Assembly: GCA_009925965.1 (NCBI GenBank)
Contig: RFPW01000022.1
Location: 1-19,651, forward strand
DNA from: Betaproteobacteria bacterium
GTDB lineage: Bacteria > Pseudomonadota > Gammaproteobacteria > Burkholderiales > Burkholderiaceae_E
Length of the DNA: 19,651 nt
Direction of reading: 5' to 3'
This document shows positions 1-6,584 of the stretch, in pieces. The notes below the pieces were generated by a model, which was not told the origin of the DNA, searched no databases, and was given only the letters and a program-made list of their open reading frames with translations. The position numbers and the translations under genes are program-made. Every line of letters starts with the position of its first letter. Position 1 is the first letter of the stretch.

Positions 1-192
1 TCTGTTCCACCTGCGCTAGAGAGTCCAGTTCAGGTCCTGGAAGGGCGCGCTCGCTTTTGCTTCAGCCTTTCAAGCACACCGCCGCTCTGGTCGGACCCTG
101 CTCAAATACGAGTTGTCTCGCCTCCAAATGACTCCGGGGTGAGTCTGCCCACGACCCCGCCAGTCATTCAGTGGGCTGTCCAGCTGAAATAG
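1..192 (+). CDS. Possible 3' end of an unidentified gene (partial)
   Basis: Frame 1 is open from the first base of the window to a TAG at 190-192, giving 63 residues that end in IQWAVQLK. The start lies outside the window. I do not recognise the family. The peptide is rich in Ser and Pro and has no visible domain. G or C in the third codon position is only about 56 percent, which does not clearly mark it as coding. The following 122 bases, up to the dehydrogenase stop at 315, show no gene. If real, this gene converges on the minus-strand operon. It could equally be a chance open frame. Confidence 0.25.
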   Translation, partial: SVPPALESPVQVLEGRARFCFSLSSTPPLWSDPAQIRVVSPPNDSGVSLPTTPPVIQWAVQLK

Positions 193-314
193 TTTTTGAC
201 CGATAGGTAGTCAGTTTTTCACTTCGGCCGACGAGGTCGAAGGTGGATCAGCGCCGTCCTTGCCAGACCCCGACGTGCTGGCATCGGGCAATGCGCCGCG
301 TTCATTGATCCGTG

Positions 315-1547
315 TCACCCCGCCTCGCGGTTACGGGGAGCGGGTTCGAGGCGCACCATAACGCCCTCGTCCGAGTCGGTCAACGCGTACAGGTACCCGT
401 CCGGGCCTTGCCGCACGTCGCGAATTCTTGATTTCATGCTCGACAAGATCCGCTGCTCGCCCACCACCTGATTTTCCTTCATCTCGAGCAAGGCGAGGCA
501 ACGCTCTTTAAGCGATCCCACGAGCAGGTGCCCACGCAGGGCGCTGTAGCGTTCGCTGGTCACAAACGTCATCCCCGAGGGCGCGATGGAAGGGACCCAA
601 TAATGAACGGGTTGCTCGACGTCGGCCCGGGAGGTGCCCTCGCCGATCTTGAAACCGGTGACATATTCGCGACCATATGTAATCTGGGGCCAGCCGTAGT
701 TGCGGCCTTCGCGAATAAGGTTAAGTTCATCGCCGCCCTGCGGGCCATGTTCATGGACCCACAAGTCACCGGTCCTGGGGTGCAAAGCCGCCCCCTGCGG
801 ATTTCGGTGACCGAAAGACCAAACCTCTCGCAGGGCCCCCGACTGATTCGCGAAGGGGTTATTTTTTGGAATCGATCCGTCGGTACGAATGCGGATGATC
901 TTGCCAAAATGGTTTTCAAGACTTTGCGCCTTGCTGCGCTCGAAGAATCTCTCCCCCAACGTTGCGAACAGAAAACCATCAGGATCGATGACTAGGCGAG
1001 ATCCAAAATGCAGTTGGCCTTTTGGATCATCCTTTTGCGCAAAAATCATCTCAACCTGCTGCAGTTCAGCCCCGCGCAAGCGGGCGCGGAAGATAGCGGT
1101 GCGCGCGCCCCCATCGGTCGGCTGAGCGAGGCTCATAAAAATCAACTCGTCGCGCTCAAAGTCGGGCGATACGATCACGTCAAGCAACCCACCTTGTCCG
1201 CTCGCATGGACACGGGGGACGTTCTGAATCTTGATCTGTCCCGATCCCTGTCCCGATCCCTTACCTCGACCCTGTTGATCAGCTCCAACGCCGCCTAACT
1301 GGAGACGTTTTAGTGTGCCCGGCCGCTCGGTCACCAACGCTTCACCGTTCGGCAAAAATGCGATCGACCACGGGCTTAGCAGCCCGTCCATGACCACACG
1401 AGGTCGAAGCCCACCATCACCCGTAGGCAGCGGCGCGAACTGCGACTGAGTCGATTGGGCATTCCCCAGAAACGGCAGCAACGATCCGGTCGCGCCAGCA
1501 GTCAAACTGCAACCAAATCGAAGGAAGGTTCTTCGTCTCGCTTTCAT
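315..1547 (-). CDS. PQQ-dependent aldose/sorbosone-type sugar dehydrogenase, Tat-exported
   Basis: The 410-residue protein belongs to the glucose/sorbosone dehydrogenase family (YliI/Asd-like soluble quinoproteins), which oxidise aldoses in the periplasm using PQQ and Ca2+. The N-terminus carries a twin-arginine signal (RRRTFLRF at residues 4-11) and a hydrophobic stretch ending near residue 31. Family marks in order are SPWSIAFLP (58-66), H180 in QLHFGSR (likely catalytic base), GHRNPQG (246-252), HEHGPQGGDELN (265-276) and GRNYGWP (281-287). A Gly/Gln/Ser-rich insertion at 92-104 contains a duplicated GSGQ. The ATG overlaps the stop of the upstream ProV-like gene as ATGA, so it looks translationally coupled as the last gene of the senB operon. 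The family call is firm. The substrate, and why it sits in a selenium operon, are unknown. No PQQ biosynthesis genes are in the window. Confidence 0.9.
   Translation of the reverse strand: MKARRRTFLRFGCSLTAGATGSLLPFLGNAQSTQSQFAPLPTGDGGLRPRVVMDGLLSPWSIAFLPNGEALVTERPGTLKRLQLGGVGADQQGRGKGSGQGSGQIKIQNVPRVHASGQGGLLDVIVSPDFERDELIFMSLAQPTDGGARTAIFRARLRGAELQQVEMIFAQKDDPKGQLHFGSRLVIDPDGFLFATLGERFFERSKAQSLENHFGKIIRIRTDGSIPKNNPFANQSGALREVWSFGHRNPQGAALHPRTGDLWVHEHGPQGGDELNLIREGRNYGWPQITYGREYVTGFKIGEGTSRADVEQPVHYWVPSIAPSGMTFVTSERYSALRGHLLVGSLKERCLALLEMKENQVVGEQRILSSMKSRIRDVRQGPDGYLYALTDSDEGVMVRLEPAPRNREAG
1236..1259. repeat. Exact 12-bp tandem duplication inside the sugar dehydrogenase gene
   Basis: CTGTCCCGATCC occurs twice without a gap (1236-1247 and 1248-1259). 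It is in frame and encodes GSGQ-GSGQ within a Gly-rich surface-loop-like segment, so a change in copy number would not shift the frame. It is one of three such 12-bp duplications in the window. Confidence 0.85.
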
Positions 1548-2587
1548 GAAGATACTCGACTAGGGCGGGTTAGCAGCTCGATCACGCGCTGGCGGCAAAT
1601 AAAACCCAAAAATCGACCGTCCTGATGAATTCCAACTCGACGGGTCGATTCCAACAGGTGCGGCAACGCGTCTTCGAGGGGCCGACTTGCATCTAAAAGA
1701 TGATCGACCGGGCCATCTGGAATGGGCAACAAGTCGTCGCCCGTACTCGCCTCCAGCGCCACCGAGAGTGGAATAGCCCTCGCGAGATTGACATGGCGTA
1801 CGAAACCCGCAACAGTCGGACTGGCCGGAGAAAGCAAGATCTCTAGCGGTGTTCCCACCTGCAGTAGCCGGCCATTGTCGAGAATGCCAATGCGAGTGCC
1901 GAGCCGGATGGCTTCGTCGACATCATGCGTAATGAACACAAAGGTCTTACCAAACTTTCGCTGTAATTCGAGCAGGTCATTTTGCAATGACTCCCGGATC
2001 AAAGGATCAAGCGCGCCGAAAGGCTCGTCCATCAACACAATGGGGGTCTCACAGCAAAGCGCACGAGCCAGCCCCACACGTTGACGCATACCGCCCGAAA
2101 GTTCCCCGGGCGACCTCGCTTCCGAACCTCCTAACCCAACCTGCTCAATCACTGTCATTGCGCGCGCGCGGCGCTCGCCTGAGGCAAAGCCCTTTAGCTC
2201 GAGCCCGAATGCCACGTTGTCCAGAACCGTGCGATGGGGGAGCAAACCGAAAGCCTGAAAGACCATCGAGATCCTGGTACGACGCAGTTCACGAAGTTCC
2301 GATTGGGTTTGTTTAGCCAGATCATGGCCTTGAACGAAGACCTGACCTTCGGTCTGTGCAATCAGGCGATTGCAATGACGCACCAGCGTGGACTTACCCG
2401 ACCCGGAGGGGCCCATCAGAACAAAAATCTCGCCCTCGCTGATGCTGAGATTGATGTCACGCAACGCGACGACATGCCCCGACGCAAGAATCTCCTCTTC
2501 ACTGGCCCCAGAGCGCAACTTCTGCAAAGCGGGTGCAGGGTTCGGGCCGAAGACCGTCGTCAAAGACCTGATCTCGAGAATCGCCAA
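1544..2587 (-). CDS. ProV-like (glycine betaine/QAT family) ABC transporter ATP-binding protein
   Basis: This is the ATPase of a glycine-betaine/proline-type importer. I chose the TTG at 2587-2585, which gives 347 residues beginning MAILEIRSL. Homology begins there, the permease stop lies just upstream, and the longer open frame only reads antisense-like sequence over the permease. No clear Shine-Dalgarno is present, so coupling to the permease (2-nt gap) is likely. ProV-type features are the N-terminal FGPNP-ALQKLRSG-EEIL segment, Walker A GPSGSGKST (59-67), the VFQAFGLLPHRTV Q-loop region, signature LSGGMRQRVGLARAL, Walker B IVLMDEPFGALDP, and the switch His in FITHDVDEA. The C-terminal extension of about 80 residues ends in one CBS-like segment (RRVGIHQDGRFLGFICRQRV), shorter than the paired CBS of classical ProV. 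The gene lies in the senB-senC operon, so the cargo may be a betaine of the selenoneine pathway. Confidence 0.9.
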   Translation of the reverse strand: MAILEIRSLTTVFGPNPAPALQKLRSGASEEEILASGHVVALRDINLSISEGEIFVLMGPSGSGKSTLVRHCNRLIAQTEGQVFVQGHDLAKQTQSELRELRRTRISMVFQAFGLLPHRTVLDNVAFGLELKGFASGERRARAMTVIEQVGLGGSEARSPGELSGGMRQRVGLARALCCETPIVLMDEPFGALDPLIRESLQNDLLELQRKFGKTFVFITHDVDEAIRLGTRIGILDNGRLLQVGTPLEILLSPASPTVAGFVRHVNLARAIPLSVALEASTGDDLLPIPDGPVDHLLDASRPLEDALPHLLESTRRVGIHQDGRFLGFICRQRVIELLTRPSRVSS

Positions 2588-2589
2588 AC

Positions 2590-3489
2590 TCAGAAGATCC
2601 GCAGTGGTGGGCTCAGTGGTGGGCTGGCCCGTGTTTGCCGAATGCTTGCTGCTTGCCAGCGCAGGCCGGCTGCCTGCAGGGTCCGATCCAGCAAAATGGC
2701 CAGAATACAGATTACGATGCCTCCCACGAGCCCCATCCCCAGATCGTTGCGCTGCAGGCCAACCAGAACCGTTTCGCCGACCCCTCTCGCACCAATCATG
2801 GAGGCAATCACGACCATGGAAAGTGCGAGCAACGTTGTCTGGTTGATGCCCTGCAATATCGTTGGCCCAGCCAGCGGCAGTTGGACTTTGACGAGAAGTT
2901 GCCACGAATTCGCGCCAAAGGACCGTGCGGCCTCGAGCGCCGCTGCATCCACTTGGCGGATGCCCAGGTCCGTGAGCCGAATCACGGGGGCAATCGCGTA
3001 AACCACCGTGGCGAGCAAAGCGGGAACCTTCCCCAAGCCCAGAAGCATCGCGATTGGCAGTAAATAGACAAAGATCGGAATCGTCTGCATGAGATCAAGA
3101 ATTGGCACGACGACCACTCGCACGCGGGGGAGATTCGCGCAGGCAATCCCCAACGGCAATCCGCCAACCAGGCAACAAAGGATGGCGCAGAACATCAGCG
3201 CAAGGGATTGCATCGCGGCGTCCCACTGACCGAGCGCTCCAATCACCCAGAGCCCTGCTGCGACCATGCCACCGAGCGCCAATTGTTTTGAAAGCGCTGT
3301 AGCCAGTGCGGCGCACGCCCCGATCATGATCCAGGGCGGCAGATTTCTCAGGCACTGTTCATTCCACACCAGCACTTTCAGAAAGGTGTTGGACGCCTGC
3401 TCCGCCTGATCACCATAGACCACAATCACGCGGTCAATGAGAACGTTGGCGGCTCCGGCGAGCGGTGTGTACCAATCGGGAAATGTCAT
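2590..3489 (-). CDS. ProW-like ABC transporter permease (glycine betaine/QAT family)
   Basis: The 299-residue inner-membrane permease of the betaine-type importer has several hydrophobic segments between about residues 45 and 280. A DLMQTIPIFVYLLP motif is typical of ProW. The cytoplasmic ATPase-coupling EAA loop reads EAARSFGANSWQLLVKVQLPLAGPTI. I start it at the ATG at 3489, with a GGA ten bases upstream. A TTG at 3504 would overlap the proX-like gene and has no ribosome site. The gap to the proX-like stop is 7 nt and to the ATPase start 2 nt. The C-terminal tail contains SPPLSPPL, encoded by an exact 12-bp tandem duplication. The family is clear; the substrate is not. Confidence 0.92.
   Translation of the reverse strand: MTFPDWYTPLAGAANVLIDRVIVVYGDQAEQASNTFLKVLVWNEQCLRNLPPWIMIGACAALATALSKQLALGGMVAAGLWVIGALGQWDAAMQSLALMFCAILCCLVGGLPLGIACANLPRVRVVVVPILDLMQTIPIFVYLLPIAMLLGLGKVPALLATVVYAIAPVIRLTDLGIRQVDAAALEAARSFGANSWQLLVKVQLPLAGPTILQGINQTTLLALSMVVIASMIGARGVGETVLVGLQRNDLGMGLVGGIVICILAILLDRTLQAAGLRWQAASIRQTRASPPLSPPLRIF
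2602..2625. repeat. Exact 12-bp tandem duplication at the 3' end of the permease gene
   Basis: CAGTGGTGGGCT is repeated at 2602-2613 and 2614-2625. It encodes SPPL-SPPL a few residues before the permease stop at 2590, in the likely cytoplasmic tail. It keeps the reading frame and may be a recent slippage product. Confidence 0.85.
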
Positions 3490-3496
3490 GTCGACT

Positions 3497-4519
3497 TTAT
3501 CCAAGTGATAACCGAACGCGCTTAACGACGTCTGGAGTCACCCACTTCTCCCAGACTTCAGGATGGTTCAACAAAAAAAGCCGAGCAGCGCCATCGGCCG
3601 ATAATTTGCCCGTCTGCATCGAGGCCAATGCCTCCGACACGATGCGATTATTGGTTCGATAATTTCGAAGAAATTTTGCAATCGTGGGGGCTTTTTGAAT
3701 AAAAGCCTGGTTCACGCCAATCACGATATCGACCACTGGAAACGACGTGGCCACCTTCACTTTGGCGGGATCCGTCGCAGCCATGAGGGCGGCCCAATCC
3801 TTAGGATCGAATGCAGGTTCCTCAAGTGCGATTAGTTCACTCGCGTACTGCCCGAGCAACCAGGAGGGACCCCAGTAATAGAAAAGAATCGGCTTGCGGC
3901 GCTTGAGAGCCGAGATGATTGCGGCGTCGAGCGCCGCTCCGCTGCCCGGGCGTACGTTCGTGAAATGCTCGCTTAGACCGTATCCCGCGAGGCGTTTTGT
4001 GTTGAGCGGCTCACAGGCCCACCCGGCCATGCAATTGTAGAAACGCCCCTTGCCCGGTTCTTCGGGGTCGGCGAACAAGGCCTTGAACCGAGGCAAGTCA
4101 GCCACCGAGCGCAGGCCTTTGCCAGGTGCATCCGGCCCCTCAACCAAGTATTTCGGCACATACCAAGCCTGCACCGCATCGGCCATATTCACGCCAATCG
4201 ACGCGACCTTACCAGCGGCAATGCCATCGAGCCATGTCTTGGATTCATTGGAAAGCCAAACTTCCATCACGATATGGATGTCGCCCTTGACCATGCCGTT
4301 ATGGAGCGGAATGGTCGCCCCGGGCAATTGATCGACCGCGCAGCCCATGCCGTCGCGCAGAATACGCTGCGCCACCGCCGTATGGAACGCGCTTGAGTCC
4401 CAATTGAGTCCAGCGAAAACGATCGGCTCACGGATCTCGCAGGCCAACGCTTTAGGGGATGAGCCCAGCCCAAAAATCAGGACGAGACTGAACAGTCCTG
4501 CCCAAAGCTGACTCATCAT
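3497..4519 (-). CDS. ProX/OpuAC-like substrate-binding protein of a betaine-type ABC transporter
   Basis: The 340-residue periplasmic binding protein has a signal peptide at residues 1-26 (cleavage near ALA-C27). C27 directly after ALA resembles a weak lipobox, so a lipoprotein is possible. The body resembles OpuAC/ProX: FAGLNWDSSAFHTAVAQRIL near 35-54, then DIHIVMEVWLS and PILFYYWGPSWLL. Betaine-binding proteins of this fold grip the trimethylammonium group with aromatic side chains; candidates here are W40, W88, Y120, W167, W217 and W220 (inference). C163 and C169 flank MAGWA. The start ATG shares a base with the senC stop (TAATG), with an AGGTG ribosome site just upstream. Because it directly follows senBC, hercynine, ergothioneine or selenoneine, all trimethylated histidine betaines, are natural candidate ligands beside glycine betaine or choline. 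Confidence 0.88.
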   Translation of the reverse strand: MMSQLWAGLFSLVLIFGLGSSPKALACEIREPIVFAGLNWDSSAFHTAVAQRILRDGMGCAVDQLPGATIPLHNGMVKGDIHIVMEVWLSNESKTWLDGIAAGKVASIGVNMADAVQAWYVPKYLVEGPDAPGKGLRSVADLPRFKALFADPEEPGKGRFYNCMAGWACEPLNTKRLAGYGLSEHFTNVRPGSGAALDAAIISALKRRKPILFYYWGPSWLLGQYASELIALEEPAFDPKDWAALMAATDPAKVKVATSFPVVDIVIGVNQAFIQKAPTIAKFLRNYRTNNRIVSEALASMQTGKLSADGAARLFLLNHPEVWEKWVTPDVVKRVRLSLG

Positions 4520-5595
4520 TAAGACACCTGCAGGCGTAACCCTTCGTGATGCGCAGGCACGAGGGCACCGATCTCAGCCGCTTGGGCGAAACCATGTTGA
4601 TGGAAGATCTCGAGGACAGCGTCGACGGAATCCGGCGCACAAGCCACCAGTAACCCGCCACTCGTTTGAGGATCACTCAATAGGTCTTGATCCACCGCGC
4701 CCAGATTCTTTGCCAAGGCGATCTCGACACCATAAGCGGCCCAATTTCGCCCAGACGCACCTGTCACGAAACCAGCGCTGGCGAGGTCGCGAACGCCTTC
4801 GATGAGAGGGATTTGGCCCATCTCCAGCATGGCCGTGGTGTTCGATCCGCGCGCCATCTCGAGCACATGCCCGGCCAGCCCAAAGCCGGTGACATCCGTG
4901 ATTGAATGAACCCCAGCAAGCGCTGCGAGCGCAGGACCAGGGGTGTTGAGCTGGGTCGTGCAGGCGATCATCTGGGCGTATCCGTTGTCGCCCAGGTGCT
5001 CTTTTTTAAGCGCCGCCGAGAGGATGCCAACGCCAAGCGGCTTGCCCAGAACCAAACGGTCGCCTGCCCGCCCTTCCGAGTTGCGCTTGATACGCGACGG
5101 ATGCACCAGACCCATCACAACGAGGCCATAGATTGGCTCCACCGAATCAATCGTGTGACCACCCGCGATGGGAATCCCGGCGGCCCGACAGACCGCTTGC
5201 CCGCCGTCCAGAATCTTGCCGATCGTCGCGGTTGACAACACTCCGATGGGCATCCCGACAAGAGCCAGAGCCATGATCGGTGTACCACCCATCGCGTAGA
5301 CGTCGCTGATGGCGTTGGTCGCTGCGATCCGACCAAAGTCGAACGGGTCGTCCACGATCGGCATGAAAAAATCAGTCGTGGCGATGAGCGCTTGCTCGTC
5401 ATTGAGTCGATAGACGGCTGCGTCGTCCGCGGTCTCGATCCCGACCAGAAGCTCGGGGGGCATCGGCATTGCAGAAGTGCCCTGGAGAATTTCGCTCAGA
5501 ACCCCGGGAGCAATTTTGCACCCGCATCCTCCGCCATGAGAAAGGCTCGTCAGGCGAGGCTCATGCGGGTGAGATGAAATCGATTTTGTGGTCAT
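4519..5595 (-). CDS. senC: Selenophosphate synthetase (SelD family), SenC of selenoneine biosynthesis
   Basis: SelD-family enzymes make selenophosphate from selenide and ATP. This 358-residue copy has the family's N-terminal loop SHGGGCGCKI, with catalytic Cys24 and Lys27 matching E. coli Cys17 and Lys20. Cysteine is used, not selenocysteine. Other marks are ATTDFFMPIVDDPFDFGRIAA-type metal/ATP residues, ISDVYAMGG, AGGHTID and TDVTGFGLAGH. I start it at the ATG at 5595, which overlaps the senB stop as ATGA; a TTG 12 bases upstream is less likely. The length equals normal SelD (about 350). The position directly after senB marks it as the selenophosphate donor for the selenosugar step. No selA, selB or tRNA-Sec is in the window, so whether it also serves selenoprotein synthesis cannot be judged here. 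Confidence 0.93.
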   Translation of the reverse strand: MTTKSISSHPHEPRLTSLSHGGGCGCKIAPGVLSEILQGTSAMPMPPELLVGIETADDAAVYRLNDEQALIATTDFFMPIVDDPFDFGRIAATNAISDVYAMGGTPIMALALVGMPIGVLSTATIGKILDGGQAVCRAAGIPIAGGHTIDSVEPIYGLVVMGLVHPSRIKRNSEGRAGDRLVLGKPLGVGILSAALKKEHLGDNGYAQMIACTTQLNTPGPALAALAGVHSITDVTGFGLAGHVLEMARGSNTTAMLEMGQIPLIEGVRDLASAGFVTGASGRNWAAYGVEIALAKNLGAVDQDLLSDPQTSGGLLVACAPDSVDAVLEIFHQHGFAQAAEIGALVPAHHEGLRLQVS

Positions 5596-6584
5596 CTTGA
5601 GGTCCAATTAAACTCGTTCAAAAGATCGATCAGAGCCGACTGTTCCCGCCGGGGCTCGAACAGATGCGCCCGGGCGTCACATTGTGTTTCGAGGGCTTGC
5701 AGCCTGGGAGCGCCAGACTTGATCCTGGGATGAACCTCACGCAGCATCGCAACGAGCTGCGCTGAATCCCCCGGTTTGAAATAACCTGCATAGTCAGAAC
5801 CCAGCATGCCGATATTGCCCGGAATTTTTGAGGCAAGGACCGGAGTACCGCTGCAGATCGCCTCCAGGATGACATGGGCGCCCCCTTCGATACGGCTGGT
5901 GTGAACCAGGACATGGGCGCGCTGAATATGGCCCTTGACCTGCGGATGGGTCAACCCACCCAGCCAGCGGTAGTGTGGGCATTCACGAGCCGTCTGCGCT
6001 GCCATATCGCCGAGTTCAGGATCAAGCGCATGGCCAATATGGTCAATCAGAATCCCCTCGTCCGGTGTGATCTGACGACAGGCTTGAAATAGGACCTGCG
6101 GCCATTTCTCGTCCCTCAAGTGCCCGACCATGACCGCACGCAGGTGTCGGGACGTTTTTGGACGAGCGCTTCTTCGCGGCGTCGACTGAAAAACAAGCCG
6201 ACATTTGTTGCGCCACTGCAGCGGTAACTCGAAAGAGCCGTGCTCTTGCAGCACGATCAAACGGTGGGCAAACTTCAACGAGTTCTGGGCAGCGCCGTCC
6301 TGATGAATGTCTCGGTAGAGATCGGTTCCGGTGAGCGCCACCACCAATGGCTTGTCCGGAAAGGTTCTAGACCAGGCCTCAATCGATTGGGCCGAACGCT
6401 TCGCGTGCAGGGCAACCAACCCATCACAGCGGTCGAGATGCGGTTCACCAGTCGGCCATGACTTGACCAGATGAACCTGAAAAACCCCGGCCAACATCGA
6501 GGCCCAGCGCCGCGCGGTCTGCCAATTCCCATTGTTGGCGTCTGCCAACGCAGGCGTCACAATACAAATTGAGGGTTTACTCAT
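5592..6584 (-). CDS. senB: Selenosugar synthase SenB, GT-B fold glycosyltransferase
   Basis: SenB is known to join selenophosphate and a UDP-N-acetylhexosamine to form a 1-seleno-sugar for selenoneine. The 330-residue protein starts with the GT-B Rossmann strand SICIVTPALADANNGNW (5-21), contains VVALTGTDLYRD (81-92) and VMVGHLRDEKWP (151-162), and has the nucleotide-sugar site HTSRIEGGAHVILEA with an E-x7-E pair (E233, E241). The start ATG (6584-6582) is chosen because homology begins there; upstream ATG (6596) and TTG (6635) alternatives would add 4 or 17 residues. None has a clear ribosome site. Its ATG shares the CATG of the senA start on the other strand. It heads the operon senB-senC-proX-proW-proV-dehydrogenase and overlaps senC by 4 nt. 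The assignment rests on sequence character plus the adjacent senC, senA and egtD. Confidence 0.9.
   Translation of the reverse strand: MSKPSICIVTPALADANNGNWQTARRWASMLAGVFQVHLVKSWPTGEPHLDRCDGLVALHAKRSAQSIEAWSRTFPDKPLVVALTGTDLYRDIHQDGAAQNSLKFAHRLIVLQEHGSFELPLQWRNKCRLVFQSTPRRSARPKTSRHLRAVMVGHLRDEKWPQVLFQACRQITPDEGILIDHIGHALDPELGDMAAQTARECPHYRWLGGLTHPQVKGHIQRAHVLVHTSRIEGGAHVILEAICSGTPVLASKIPGNIGMLGSDYAGYFKPGDSAQLVAMLREVHPRIKSGAPRLQALETQCDARAHLFEPRREQSALIDLLNEFNWTSR
6534..6549. promoter_or_regulatory. Perfect inverted repeat upstream of senA (possible operator)
   Basis: GTTGGC-GTCT-GCCAAC forms a perfect 6-bp stem with a 4-nt gap, 34 bases before the senA ATG and inside the first codons of senB. 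It lies where a senA promoter or operator should be. A weak -10-like TACAAA sits at 6563-6568 without a matching -35. On the minus strand it encodes LADAN of SenB, so codon constraint or chance could explain it. Confidence 0.2.
6571..6575 (+). promoter_or_regulatory. Ribosome binding site of senA
   Basis: GAGGG lies 7 bases before the ATG at 6583. It decides the senA start: longer in-frame readings from 6532 would only translate the antisense of senB and add 17 non-conserved residues. Confidence 0.6.

Noticed and set aside
222..242. Hairpin CTTCGGCC-GACGA-GGTCGAAG after the dehydrogenase operon as a terminator
   Set aside because: It has one G-T pair. In the operon's direction the stem is followed by an A-rich, not T-rich, tract, and it lies more than 70 bases past the stop.
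261..283. Inverted repeat TGCCAG-N11-CTGGCA downstream of the dehydrogenase stop
   Set aside because: It has a short stem, a long loop and no T-run on either side, so it is not convincing as a terminator or operator.
528..995. 155-codon plus-strand open frame opposite the sugar dehydrogenase
   Set aside because: The dehydrogenase motifs on the minus strand are unambiguous over this span, so this is a shadow frame.
2588..2905. N-terminal extension of the ProV-like ATPase to 453 residues
   Set aside because: The extra 106 residues overlap the permease gene out of frame and do not resemble a ProV N-terminus.
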